In this document: positions 15,998 through 24,096 of the stretch, piece by piece | Layout: the number at the start of each line of letters is the position of its first letter | Position numbering within the stretch: the first letter of the stretch is position 1 | Assembly: GCA_964468435.1 (NCBI GenBank) | Contig: CAYXVE010000054.1 | Coordinates: forward strand, 1-32,209 | Origin: JBCCTX01 sp964468435 | GTDB taxonomy: Bacteria > Bacteroidota > Bacteroidia > J057 | Length of the DNA: 32,209 nucleotides | Direction of reading: 5' to 3' | The notes under the pieces: generated by a model | What the model saw: the letters and a program-made list of their open reading frames with translations, nothing else | Database searches by the model: none | Told to the model about the DNA's origin: nothing | Translations under genes and position numbers: made by a program

Positions 15998-17938
15998 ATG
16001 AAAAAAATCTACACATCCATTTTAAGTTGTTTACTATGTGCTTTACCCTTGGTGGTCTCAGCCCAACTTGGCGAGATTACCGATATCACCTTGACCTTTA
16101 CACCGCTAGACGGTGGCGATCCCGTGATCGCTGAGGCGCTTGATGCCGGTTCTGGTTTGGAGGTAGTGGGAGATATAGAGCTTCAGGAAAGTACGGAGTA
16201 TTCCCTCAGCATGGCTATCAACAATGGAGATACCGACCTAGATACCCTCATTGCCCAGAATGAAGAAGACTATCTCTTCTTCTTTGGCTTTACTGAGGGG
16301 ATCTTTGCCAGCCCTGATGGTAATGGCAATATTGACAATCGAGAGGACCCTGTCAATTACGATGATGCAGACGGCAACGAACAACCTGTAGGACTTGCTA
16401 CGTCCTGGACCACAGATTGTGTCGAAGAGCTTGTCAGCGGTACCCTCCGTATTGTTCTCCAATACCAACCTGATAACAAGTCTGGAACATCTACCGTAGA
16501 GGACGGTGATACTCAATGGGATTTCACCTGGAATGTGTCTGTAATCAATGACCCTGCTGCTCCACCCTGTGAAAATGAGGAAGAGATCATTACCGATGTA
16601 ACACTGACCTTTACTTCAGAAGATAGTACTTCCATCGTTACGGCCACCGCTCAGGACCCCGATGGAGAAGGGCCCCTGGGACTGGAAGTAGTAGGCGGCA
16701 TAGAGCTGCTGGAAAGTACCGTGTATACCCTCTCGATAGAATTGCGTAACGAGATCGAAGGCGAAGACATCACTGAAGAGATCCGCGAAGAAGACGATGA
16801 ACATATGTTTTTCTTTGCTTGGAACGACGAAATTTTCGACAGTCCGGATGGAAATGGTAATATTGACAATCGCGACGACCCAGTTAATTACCTTGATCAA
16901 GATGGAAACGGGTTGCCACTGGGACTATCCACCTCCTGGACAACCGCCTGCATAGAAGCCGATACAGAAGGCTCATTGCTAGTAGTACTCAAGCACCAGC
17001 CCGATATCAAGTCTGCCACTTCTACGGCAGAAGATGGTGGTACAGACCTCGATATCGAATGGCCCATCACGATCGTAGACGACCCTACTGCTCCACCCTG
17101 TGAAAATGAGGAAGAGATCATTACCGATGTAACACTGACCTTNNNNNNNNNNNNNNNNNNNNNNNNNNNNNNNNNNNNNNNNNNNNNNNNNNNNNNNNNN
17201 NNNNNNNNNNNNNNNNNNNNNNNNNNNNNNNNNNNNNNNNNNGTTACGGCCACCGCTCAGGACCCCGATGGAGAAGGGCCCCTGGGACTGGAAGTAGCTG
17301 AAGATATAGGTTTACTGCCCAATACGACCTATACTCTTAGTATTGAGTTACGCAATGAAATTGAAGGCGAGGATATCACCGAAGAGATTGAAGAAGAAGA
17401 TGACGAGCATATGTTCTTCTTTGGATGGACCGAAGGTCTTTTTGCCGATCCTACGGGAGATGGAAATATTGACAACAGAGATGATCCCATAAATTACAAT
17501 GACGAAGATGACAACGGATTACCTGTAGGGCTGTCTACTTCCTGGACGACAGGAGATAGTGTACCTTCCGGCACATTCGAAATCATCCTGAAACATCAAC
17601 CTGATCTGAAGTCAGCAAGTACCACAGTCGATGATGGTGGTACAGATTTGGAGCTGACCTGGAATATCGGAGAAGGTACACCTACTGCTTTGCGGAAGCA
17701 GATACAGACAACAGGATTAAGCCTATGGCCCAATCCTGCCAGAAATCAATTAAACTGGTCTGTAGAAGGACATGAGATCAGCGAACTCAGAATGTACGAC
17801 CAGATGGGAAGGCTAATCCTTTCCAGAAAGCGACCAGCTAACAGCCTGAATACCGATTCACTATCAGCGGGCACTTACCTGCTGATGCTGATAGGTGATC
17901 AGCAAATCTGGCGCGATCGCGTCGTCATTGTGAAATAA
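15998..17938 (+). CDS. Secreted acidic repeat protein with type IX sorting domain
   Basis: The 646-residue product (33 residues unresolved) has a signal peptide (MKKIYTSILSCLLCA ... VSAQ), three repeats of about 175 residues, and a C-terminal T9SS sorting domain (LWPNPARNQLNW, MYDQMGRLI, LSAGTYLLML). Each repeat has TDVTLTFT, an FFF-x-W/F strand, the acidic turn DGNGNIDNRDDPVNY, GLSTSWTT and a QPD-x-KS strand. In repeats 2 and 3 the FFF strand is preceded by DEHM and QPD by KH. In repeat 1 the same positions read EDYL and QY, so both histidines are lost together. The protein is probably displayed on or released from the cell surface; metal binding is inferred from context and the acidic and His residues. 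Its start at 15998 avoids the operator-like site and gives a normal signal peptide. Confidence 0.78.
   Translation: MKKIYTSILSCLLCALPLVVSAQLGEITDITLTFTPLDGGDPVIAEALDAGSGLEVVGDIELQESTEYSLSMAINNGDTDLDTLIAQNEEDYLFFFGFTEGIFASPDGNGNIDNREDPVNYDDADGNEQPVGLATSWTTDCVEELVSGTLRIVLQYQPDNKSGTSTVEDGDTQWDFTWNVSVINDPAAPPCENEEEIITDVTLTFTSEDSTSIVTATAQDPDGEGPLGLEVVGGIELLESTVYTLSIELRNEIEGEDITEEIREEDDEHMFFFAWNDEIFDSPDGNGNIDNRDDPVNYLDQDGNGLPLGLSTSWTTACIEADTEGSLLVVLKHQPDIKSATSTAEDGGTDLDIEWPITIVDDPTAPPCENEEEIITDVTLTXXXXXXXXXXXXXXXXXXXXXXXXXXXXXXXXXXVTATAQDPDGEGPLGLEVAEDIGLLPNTTYTLSIELRNEIEGEDITEEIEEEDDEHMFFFGWTEGLFADPTGDGNIDNRDDPINYNDEDDNGLPVGLSTSWTTGDSVPSGTFEIILKHQPDLKSASTTVDDGGTDLELTWNIGEGTPTALRKQIQTTGLSLWPNPARNQLNWSVEGHEISELRMYDQMGRLILSRKRPANSLNTDSLSAGTYLLMLIGDQQIWRDRVVIVK
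16570..17300 (+). repeat. Near-identical 531-bp tandem coding repeat, unit boundary at 17101
   Basis: The stretch beginning TGAAAATGAGGAAGAGATCA occurs at 16570 and again at 17101. The stretch beginning GTTACGGCCACCGCTCAGG occurs at 16646 and after the gap at 17243. The DNA near these junctions is identical over tens of bases while the rest has diverged, which suggests recent unit exchange or expansion. Confidence 0.85.
17143..17242. other. Assembly gap of exactly 100 N
   Basis: The gap falls where two near-identical repeats meet. In the other repeat the matching interval is 25 bases, so 100 N is a placeholder. The real gap could be 25 bases or contain one or more extra repeat units of about 531 bp. 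Confidence 0.95.
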
Positions 17939-17965
17939 ATTAGTGGTTTACAAACGCAAGCAAGA

Positions 17966-18013
17966 ATAGCCGGGGTGGAGTTGCATCTGCAATTCCCTCT
18001 GGCTATGTTTATT
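17966..18013 (+). terminator. Rho-independent terminator of the repeat protein gene
   Basis: ATAGCC (17966-17971) pairs with GGCTAT (18001-18006), enclosing the stem GGAGTTGCA / TGCAATTCC. A T-rich run (GTTTATTT) follows. Confidence 0.7.
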
Positions 18014-18673
18014 TATGAACCTTTTATCAGCTACTATGTAGTAATCCGTAGTAATCCAGGCATCTGGCGAGTTTGGTAAACTCTACCCTACTTGTATTAT
18101 CCGTTTCAGAAGCCCTCAATCTTCATATCTGGTAATGTATGGTCGGAGGTAGGGGGAATGAAACAACGGTTTTCGCGCATTCCTCATGATAATAGTAATC
18201 GGTGATTTATTTTATCCCAAACCCTATTTGTTATTTTTACAAAAATATATAATATCTAATTATGATATAATGCAAACATCATAATTAAATCTCCATAACG
18301 CATCCGGCATATCATAAGCGCATTCAAAATCTCTGAGGCAGAAGCCTTTGCCACTGTTCATAGATTGAGATATTTCACTGCTACGCACATGCTTGAGCGC
18401 GGGGTTAGATTTACGATATAATTAACATATATTAGGTCATGCGTCAATCAAGACCACAGAAAGATATCTACACATACAACATGTGACAGAATAATCCATC
18501 AAGAGTCCTTTGGACGAGGTAGATATCGAGTTAGGTGAATAGCATCTAGGATATATGCGACATATCTCACATACACATATATTGTGGTACATTTAAAAAC
18601 AACATTCGTGAAAACATTAAATTTTAAAAAAATATTTTAAATCATAAAAAGAGATTAATCTGCCGAATTAACT
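18014..18673. other. Long intergenic stretch without a supported gene
   Basis: No convincing coding frame in about 660 bases. TAATTATGAT (18257-18266) and ATCATAATTA (18278-18287) form a perfect 10-base inverted repeat around 11 bases. The last 80 bases before 18674 are AT-rich and may hold the promoter of the next gene. Confidence 0.5.
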
Positions 18674-19219
18674 ATGAATAAAAGAACACTTGAACAACAG
18701 CGGACTGAATTTATCCATCAAAAATTTCTCGCTACACCATTAGCTGGATTGATTATCTGGACTATAATTGGGTTAATAGGAATTTTTTTCTCGGACTTTA
18801 TAGCGGTTTGGTCAATTTTTATTGGAACGGGAAGTATTGTGTATCTCGGTCTCTTTCTATCAAAATTCACGGGTGAAAATTTCTTGGATAAAAGTAAACC
18901 GAAAAATGAATTCGATACTCTTTTTCTTTATACAGCTGGACAAGCCATACTCGTCTATTCGATAGCAATACCATTTTTCCTCGTTGACTATTCTTCTCTT
19001 CCAATGACTGTGGGAATTCTGACTGGATTAATGTGGTTGCCATTTTCTTGGATTATAAAACATTGGGTTGGGATTTTTCATACGCTGACAAGGACGGTTT
19101 TGGTTCTTTTGATTTGGTATATGCTTCCAGAATATAGGTTCGTTGCAATACCTTTTGGAATCGTAATAATCTATATAATTACTTTACTAATTTTGAAAAA
19201 TAGAAAGAAAAACGAATAA
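18674..19219 (+). CDS. DUF7010-like integral membrane protein
   Basis: The 181-residue product has about six membrane segments and a short charged N-terminus (MNKRTLEQQRTEFIHQKFLA). The arrangement, with FIxxxFLATPLAG at the start and a Lys-rich cytoplasmic tail, resembles the DUF7010 family, whose function is unknown. It is AT-rich compared with the neighbouring genes and is followed directly by an attC-like inverted repeat, so it looks like a mobile cassette gene. The family name is a tentative call. Confidence 0.55.
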   Translation: MNKRTLEQQRTEFIHQKFLATPLAGLIIWTIIGLIGIFFSDFIAVWSIFIGTGSIVYLGLFLSKFTGENFLDKSKPKNEFDTLFLYTAGQAILVYSIAIPFFLVDYSSLPMTVGILTGLMWLPFSWIIKHWVGIFHTLTRTVLVLLIWYMLPEYRFVAIPFGIVIIYIITLLILKNRKKNE

Positions 19220-19222
19220 AAA

Positions 19223-19360
19223 CGCACCACAACATCGGCTATAAGCAATTGGGGTTTAGGTGCTTAAATGAAAAGTAAAAGTATAAATCAAAGGTCAGTG
19301 CTAAACCGAAAAGTTAGGGCAAAAAACCCCCAACTACTCATAGCCGAGAACCGTTGGGCA
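19223..19360 (+). repeat. attC-like imperfect inverted repeat 1
   Basis: The left arm ends in CGGCTATAAGCAATTGGGG (19235-19253). The right arm CCCCAACTACTCATAGCCG (19327-19345) pairs with it at 16 of 19 positions. Outer parts are CACAAC (left) and GTTGGGC (right, 19353-19359, matching GTTRRRY), with unpaired extra bases on one side, as in integron attC sites. An inner pair GGTTTAG / CTAAACC lies within the loop. Confidence 0.55.
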
Positions 19361-19528
19361 CAAGGTTGAACAAGACACAAAAATGATAATCCAAAATAAG
19401 TGACAAGACAAAGTTAACTACCACATAGCAATACGTTAACATATTGTTAATAAAGGGTAATAAATCGTAATTCGTCAATCTAAATTCTTACTTCTACTTA
19501 AGTGATTCAGAAATCAATAAACTCCGTA

Positions 19529-20722
19529 ATGATGGAAAGAAGAAAGTTTTTACAAAGCACAGCATTAGGAACAGGCTTAGCCTACTTGTTTCCTTGGGAA
19601 ACATTAGCTGGAATAAATGTCGATAAATACCCCGATCTAAAAAAACACAAAATAACCAAAGTCGAAAGAGTTGAATATGAATATCACTGGCCAAGACATG
19701 TAGGAAAAAATGCCAGAAAGGGAAATCATGGGCACTATCACAAAAACCATGCATTTAAGCTTTATACCGATCAGGGAGCTATGGGTTGGGCAGAAGGACA
19801 TCATAGGATTGAGGATAAGGAATTAGCCCAACTCGTGGGTCAGTCCGTCTCAGATTTAATATCTCCAGAAAAAGGTTTGCTGCGGGAATTAAATACCCAT
19901 TTGGATGTGGCCTTACACGATTTAATGGGTGTTATTCTCCAAAAACCCGTTTATGAATTGCTTGGTGCGAATGGAACAAAACGCACCCCTGTGTACAGTG
20001 GCATGATTTATTTCGACGAACTAGAACCAGAAGACAATCCGGCTGGACTAGATAAAATACTGGAGAATTGCCAGTGGGATATAAACTATGGCTACCGCCA
20101 GCTTAAAGTGAAAATTGGCAGAAGTGGAAAATGGTATCCGCACGATAAGGGTTTGAAAAAAGACATAGAAGTGATGAAGCTTATCCGAAATGCCTTCCCT
20201 GATGTTGAACTCCTCGTAGATTCTAACGATGAATATTCACTTCAGGATACGATTGATTTTCTGAAGGGAATTCAAGATATTCCTCTGCTATGGGTGGAGG
20301 AGCCATTCAGGGAGAATTATGAGAATGGCAAAAAGCTTAGACAATGGATGGATAGAAATGGATTCGAAAAAACACTATATGCTGATGGTGAAGCCAACAC
20401 TGACCATAATTTATGCATGAAAATGGGAGAAGAAGGGATTATGAATGCCTACCTGCCAGATATCCGTTCATTTGGATTTACACGCTGGAGAAAGTTAGTA
20501 CCCCAACTAAAAGCATATAATATGCTCGCAAGTCCCCACACGTTTGGGAGCATGCTTAAAACCCATTATGCGGTACATTTTGCGGCGGCCTATGGCAATG
20601 TAGTAACCATTGAGGGGGTGACTTGTATGTCGGACGATATTGACTATGGTGATTATAAAATTGAGGATGGAAAAATTCAGGTTTCAGACAAACCGGGATT
20701 TGGAATGAAGCTACTTAAATGA
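19529..20722 (+). CDS. TAT-exported enolase-superfamily protein (mandelate racemase / muconate lactonizing type)
   Basis: The 397-residue product starts with MMERRKFLQSTALGTG, a twin-Arg type signal; earlier in-frame starts at 19502 add nothing conserved. The C-terminal barrel shows the superfamily residues: KVKIGR (catalytic Lys region, about residue 190), the three metal-ligand strands LLVDSNDEY, WVEEPFRE and YADGEANTD, and SPHTFGS near residue 335 (general acid/base His). The family uses magnesium to abstract a proton next to a carboxylate, often in sugar-acid or muconate breakdown; the substrate cannot be read here. The gene lies between two attC-like repeats and is lower in GC than the nos genes, suggesting acquisition as a cassette. 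Confidence 0.78.
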   Translation: MMERRKFLQSTALGTGLAYLFPWETLAGINVDKYPDLKKHKITKVERVEYEYHWPRHVGKNARKGNHGHYHKNHAFKLYTDQGAMGWAEGHHRIEDKELAQLVGQSVSDLISPEKGLLRELNTHLDVALHDLMGVILQKPVYELLGANGTKRTPVYSGMIYFDELEPEDNPAGLDKILENCQWDINYGYRQLKVKIGRSGKWYPHDKGLKKDIEVMKLIRNAFPDVELLVDSNDEYSLQDTIDFLKGIQDIPLLWVEEPFRENYENGKKLRQWMDRNGFEKTLYADGEANTDHNLCMKMGEEGIMNAYLPDIRSFGFTRWRKLVPQLKAYNMLASPHTFGSMLKTHYAVHFAAAYGNVVTIEGVTCMSDDIDYGDYKIEDGKIQVSDKPGFGMKLLK

Positions 20723-20773
20723 TAAATGAAATAAAAGTAGCGTATTGACATAATGAGTATTAAACCAAAACCC

Positions 20774-20912
20774 AGTGCCTAACATTGTATAAGCGTAATA
20801 CGGGCTGAATAGCTAAAATTGAGTATTTTACATCTAATAAAGTTTGGTGCAAGTGGAAAGTGTATCGCTTCGAAATTCCTCACTACGCTTATACTTGAAC
20901 GTTAGCGTCCAG
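20774..20912 (+). repeat. attC-like imperfect inverted repeat 2
   Basis: The left arm AGTGCCTAACATTGTATAAGCGTA has GCCTAAC (matching RYYYAAC). The right arm has TACGCTTATAC (20884-20894) and then CGTTAGCGTC. GTATAAGCGTA and TACGCTTATAC pair perfectly over 11 bases, with an unpaired offset before the outer GCCTAAC / GTTAGCG pair. It bounds the enolase-superfamily gene on the right. Confidence 0.55.
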
Positions 20913-20999
20913 CTAAGAATGAAAATGGAACCGGATCGAGGGAAAAAAGTGTTAACTTGTTGATGATAGACATTCGGTTTAAGTTTTAAATAGTCGACA

Positions 21000-21225
21000 A
21001 TGAAAACAATAACAATAAACCTTCCAGAAGAAGTGGAGCTCGATAAAGTCAAGATGATCCATAGCGGCTTCCTTATTTGAGCAGGGGGTACTTTCCTCCG
21101 GGCAGGCAGCAGAATTGGTAGGGATAACGAGGAGGCAATTTTTGGAAGAAGTAGGCAGTCATGGGGTTTCTATATTTGGAGAAACTGCTGAGGATATAGA
21201 AAAGGCAAGCGATATTGAACTCTGA
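21000..21225 (+). pseudogene. UPF0175-family antitoxin, frameshifted
   Basis: The ATG at 21000 opens MKTITINLPEEVELDKVKMI, the usual N-terminus of UPF0175 antitoxins, but the frame stops after a few codons. One base over, the rest of the family is present: AASLFEQGVLSSGQAAELVG, ITRRQFLEEVGSHGVSIFGE, stopping at 21225. A single inserted base near 21062 accounts for the break. UPF0175 proteins are antitoxins of DUF3368 PIN-type toxins, whose gene follows after 7 bases. This may be decay or a sequence error. Confidence 0.8.
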
Positions 21226-21232
21226 AGCAGAT

Positions 21233-21707
21233 ATGAGAGTGATCATTGCCGGTACGAGCTGCCTGATCATATACGAGAAGATCAACCAATTAGAAATTTT
21301 GCGGGATACTTTTGTCGAACTGATCGTGACAGATGAAGTTGCGGAAGAATTTGGTAGTGGATTAACCCGATTGGATTACCATACGGCCAATAACGAATAA
21401 GAATCAATATCTTGAATTATCGAAAAATTTGGGGAAAGGAGAAGCCAGCTCAATAACCCTGGCTTTAGAATTTGGTGATAGCTTGTTGATCGTTGATGAG
21501 CGGAAAGGAAGGAAAGTAGCTGAGGAGATGGAAATAGAGATTATTAGATCTCTGGGAGTGTTGATCAAAGCCAAAGAGACGGGAGTGATCAGATCGGTAA
21601 AGGACATTTTGAATTTAATCGATAAGACGAATTTTAGAATATCAGGCCTGATCAAAGAGAAAGTGTTGAAGAAAGCAGGAGAACTATCATGGAAGGCCGG
21701 TGGCTAA
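21233..21707 (+). pseudogene. DUF3368 PIN-like toxin, frameshifted
   Basis: From the ATG at 21233 the frame reads MRVIIAGTSCLIIYEKI and LIVTDEVAEEFG, then ends at 21400 after a shift. One base over, the protein continues: LPDWITIRPI, LGKGEASSITLALEFGDSLL, IVDERKGRKVAEE, SLGVLIKAKETG, to 21707. An extra A near 21365 (GGATTAACCCG, expected GGATTACCCG) explains the break. Acidic PIN residues (E of GEASSI, D of LIVDERKGR) remain, but the first Asp of the family's (S/D)DTS motif appears as Gly (AGTS). The toxin is thus doubly impaired. Confidence 0.78.
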
Positions 21708-22063
21708 CAAGGCACATATCGATCATGCCAGCTTTAGGTCGGCAATCCGTATGTGTAGATCGTTGTGGCCCATCGGGAAACCAAAAACTCAGTGCCATAC
21801 ACTCAGGCTCGCGCGAGAAAAAAATTCAGAAACCCAGCAAATGAAAACCCAGGCGAAGCGCTGACCAGGAACAAAGCTAGATCGAGCCAGAAAGGGAAAT
21901 CCGTACTAGGAAGAATAGCGAAAAATTCAAAGATTCAAGAATGAAAATTCGACGAGGCCACACACAAAGTACATACGGCCATCCCAGTAAAACCGGGACA
22001 GCGTATAAATCCATCCCATAAAAATAGACCCAGAAAATTTTGAGGTTTCAACTATTACTCTTA
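21708..22063. other. Intergenic stretch without a gene
   Basis: About 350 bases with no supported frame. A short hairpin-like CCCAGTAAAACCGGG lies near 21985. No repeat shared with the other intergenic regions was recognised. Confidence 0.4.
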
Positions 22064-22075
22064 ATATTGCAATAT
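22064..22075. promoter_or_regulatory. Palindrome upstream of marR, possible operator
   Basis: ATATTGCAATAT is a perfect 12-base palindrome 18 bases before the MarR start, followed by ATCAATAATTTATCTATCAA. It may be an autoregulatory site; its sequence only partly resembles the site at 22537. Confidence 0.35.
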
Positions 22076-22093
22076 CAATAATTTATCTATCAA

Positions 22094-22519
22094 ATGAACA
22101 TAGAAAGTATCATCCTTTTCCAAATTGACAAAACCAGCAAGGTCTCTAAGTTATATTCACAAAGAGAATTTGACAGATTGGGGTTGGGAATCACTGTGGA
22201 ACAATGGATACTATTAAAGATTATTGAAGAAAATGATGGACTTACACAAAGGGAGTTGGCTGACAAGTCGCTAAGAGACCCTGCTTCTATTACCCGAACT
22301 TTAGACTTGTTGAGCAAAAAAGGTTTTGTGGAAAGAAGACCAGTTGAAGATAACAGGCGACAATACAGTCTTTGCCTTAAAAAAGAAGGAAGGGCTTTTA
22401 TTGAGAAATATATGCCTGTTATCAGTAGCCACCGAGCAAAAAGTATTGAAGGCATTACGGCACGAGAGATAGAAGTGTTGACGCAGCTTTTAGGAAAAAT
22501 TCAAAAGAATATGCTGTAA
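22094..22519 (+). CDS. MarR-family transcriptional regulator (first)
   Basis: This 141-residue winged-helix protein has the helix-turn-helix region ITVEQWILLKIIEENDGLTQ and RELADKSLRDPASITRTLDL, the recognition helix DPASITRTLDLL, and the wing KGFVERRPVEDNRRQYSLCL, all standard for MarR. MarR dimers usually repress their own gene and neighbours and release DNA on binding a small molecule or on oxidation. Perfect palindromes occur before it and in the 95-base gap to the RidA-like gene, which is its likely target. A single Cys in the wing strand (SLCL) is the only visible redox candidate. Confidence 0.9.
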   Translation: MNIESIILFQIDKTSKVSKLYSQREFDRLGLGITVEQWILLKIIEENDGLTQRELADKSLRDPASITRTLDLLSKKGFVERRPVEDNRRQYSLCLKKEGRAFIEKYMPVISSHRAKSIEGITAREIEVLTQLLGKIQKNML

Positions 22520-22536
22520 AATTTTTTACCCAATTA

Positions 22537-22550
22537 ATTGATATATCAAT
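22537..22550 (+). promoter_or_regulatory. Palindromic operator candidate upstream of the RidA-DOMON pair
   Basis: ATTGATATATCAAT is a perfect 14-base palindrome followed closely by GATTGATATTAAC, a repeated half site. TTGATATATCAA-type sites are common MarR targets. It lies 64 bases before the RidA-like start. Confidence 0.5.
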
Positions 22551-22614
22551 GATTGATATTAACATAAATAAACTATTCATTCTTGTGCTAACTGCAACCT
22601 TAGCTTAATCTGGT

Positions 22615-23019
22615 ATGAATATATCTACAATTAATAATCCTGATGTATATGCAACTCATGATTTCGGATTTTCACAAGCTGTAGTTTTCAATAATGTGAT
22701 ATACGGTTCGGGACAAGTTGGATGGAACAAAAATTTCACACTTCCCTCGGACCCTGATTTTAATCATCAATTAGCGCAAACCCTCAAAAACATTGAGCGC
22801 CTATTGCAAAGCCAAAAATGCAGTTGGCATGACGTGTTACACCTTAAATTTTATGTTGTTGACATAAATGCTGTCAAAAGAGATAGCATAGGTGATTTTT
22901 TACAAAAAACCTTCCCTCATGGCTATGCACCTGCTACTACCCTACTTGGTATATCGGCTTTAGCCAGAGAAAATCTTCTAATCGAAATTGAATTCACCGC
23001 TAAAATTAAAAAACAATGA
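22615..23019 (+). CDS. RidA/YjgF-superfamily protein lacking the catalytic Arg
   Basis: This 134-residue protein of the RidA/YER057c/UK114 fold would form a cytoplasmic trimer. Recognisable parts are VVFNNVIYGSGQVGW (about residues 23-37), the helix QTLKNIERLLQ, HDVLHLKFYVVD, and the C-terminal strand LLIEIEF. True RidA enamine deaminases have an Arg in the motif PARxxVxVxxLP. Here the segment reads APATTLLGISAL, with Thr108 at that place. It is therefore probably a Rid-like subgroup without imine deaminase activity. Its stop overlaps the start of the DOMON gene (ATGA), so the two are made together. Confidence 0.82.
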   Translation: MNISTINNPDVYATHDFGFSQAVVFNNVIYGSGQVGWNKNFTLPSDPDFNHQLAQTLKNIERLLQSQKCSWHDVLHLKFYVVDINAVKRDSIGDFLQKTFPHGYAPATTLLGISALARENLLIEIEFTAKIKKQ

Positions 23020-23513
23020 AAATAATAATCATTTGTATGGCACTATTGACCCTTACTCAGGTTCAGCCACAAGATAACATGAAAGAAGTGCGCAAGAACA
23101 ACATGACAGTAAGGTGGAAAATGGAAAAAGAACACATCCACTTTGAAATGGAAGCACCTACAAACGGTTGGGTTGCTATTGGATTCAACGAAACAACATC
23201 TTTAGCGGGCACTTACTTGCTCATGGGGCGCATTCGGAACGGTAAAGCCGAAGTTGTGGAACATTATACTGATAAGCCAGGCAGCTACAAACCTATCAGT
23301 GAGTATGGAATAGCTAGCCAAATCAATACTATATCAGGGGATGAAAAAGGAAATATGACCAAATTGAAATTCTCGATACCCATAAGTAAATCCAGTAAAT
23401 ACCATAAGCAGCTTTCAACAGATACTAAATGGACTTTGCTGTTGGCTTACAGTGTAGATGATGACTTTCAGCATCATTCCATTATGCGAACATCTGCGGA
23501 TATAAAATTATAA
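23016..23513 (+). CDS. Exported DOMON-domain protein
   Basis: The 165-residue product has a short signal peptide (MKIIIICMALLTLTQVQPQ) and one DOMON-like beta-sandwich: MTVRWKMEKEHIHFEMEAPT, then GWVAIGFNE, LLMGRIRNGKAEVVEHY and a C-terminal WTLLLAYSVDDDFQHHSIMR. DOMON domains bind heme or sugars. The Met (LLMG) and the late His residues (DDDFQHHS) could be heme or metal ligands, but this is not proven by sequence. It is coupled by a 4-base overlap to the RidA-like gene and probably controlled by the MarR upstream. Confidence 0.75.
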   Translation: MKIIIICMALLTLTQVQPQDNMKEVRKNNMTVRWKMEKEHIHFEMEAPTNGWVAIGFNETTSLAGTYLLMGRIRNGKAEVVEHYTDKPGSYKPISEYGIASQINTISGDEKGNMTKLKFSIPISKSSKYHKQLSTDTKWTLLLAYSVDDDFQHHSIMRTSADIKL

Positions 23514-23608
23514 AATCATGAATTTCAAAAGAGCCAAACCGCCATGAGACCCCAGTTCATAATCATGGATTCAGTAATTTTTATTTTAAAACCTTTAAAC
23601 ACAAAAAA

Positions 23609-24034
23609 ATGAACAAAATAATTTTAATGAGCATTTTTGCTCTTTTCATGACAGTAGGTTGCAACGCACAATCTTCTGACAAGAAAGCCATAAAAGAAAC
23701 AATTTTAGGTTTTTCAATAGCAGGGGATAAAAATGATGCCGACAAATTAGCGACCTATTTGGACGATAATTATCGCATCGTAATGAACCGACTATTTGGT
23801 AGTAGTGAAGTTTCTGTTATAACCAGGGATATTTACCTTGAGAAAATCAGAACCAAAGAATATGGCGGAGACAACAGAAAGGTCGAAATAGAATCTGTTG
23901 TACTTAATGGTTCAACAGCGAGTGCAAAAGCGTCATTTGTAGGTTCTAAAATGACATTTGTTTCAATCTTAATCCTTATTAAGGATAGAAATAATGAATG
24001 GAAACTTGTAAGTGATGTGCCAGTAGTGAAATAG
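23609..24034 (+). CDS. NTF2-like (lumazine-binding/DUF4440 type) lipoprotein
   Basis: The 141-residue product has a lipoprotein signal (MNKIILMSIFALFMTVGC, Cys at 18) and an NTF2-like cone fold: KKAIKETILGFSIAGDKNDA, LATYLDDNYRIVMN, a middle helix, and the strands VEIESVVLNGSTASAKASF and NNEWKLVSDVPVVK. Such proteins are ligand-binding or scaffold domains with no single known role. A 95-base gap separates it from the DOMON gene. The start of another attC-like repeat follows immediately, so it may be a cassette gene. Confidence 0.72.
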   Translation: MNKIILMSIFALFMTVGCNAQSSDKKAIKETILGFSIAGDKNDADKLATYLDDNYRIVMNRLFGSSEVSVITRDIYLEKIRTKEYGGDNRKVEIESVVLNGSTASAKASFVGSKMTFVSILILIKDRNNEWKLVSDVPVVK

Positions 24035-24035
24035 C

Positions 24036-24096
24036 CAGTGCACAACATAGTTTAAAAGCAATAGCGGTTTGGGTGCTAACCTGAACCGTTTTTGTG
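24036..24096 (+). repeat. Half of an attC-like repeat (left arm only)
   Basis: CAGTGCACAACATAGTTTAA, then AAGCAATAGCGGTTTGGGTG and CTAACCTGAACCG, parallels the left arm and loop of the element at 19223 (GCACCACAACATCGG, AAGCAATTGGGGTTTAGGTG). No matching right arm follows; the sequence passes directly into the truncated nos membrane protein. This marks a recombination breakpoint near 24100. Confidence 0.45.

Noticed and set aside
18257..18287. Inverted repeat as a terminator or recombination site
   Set aside because: There is no T run after it and no gene directly before it; it is AT-rich and may be chance.
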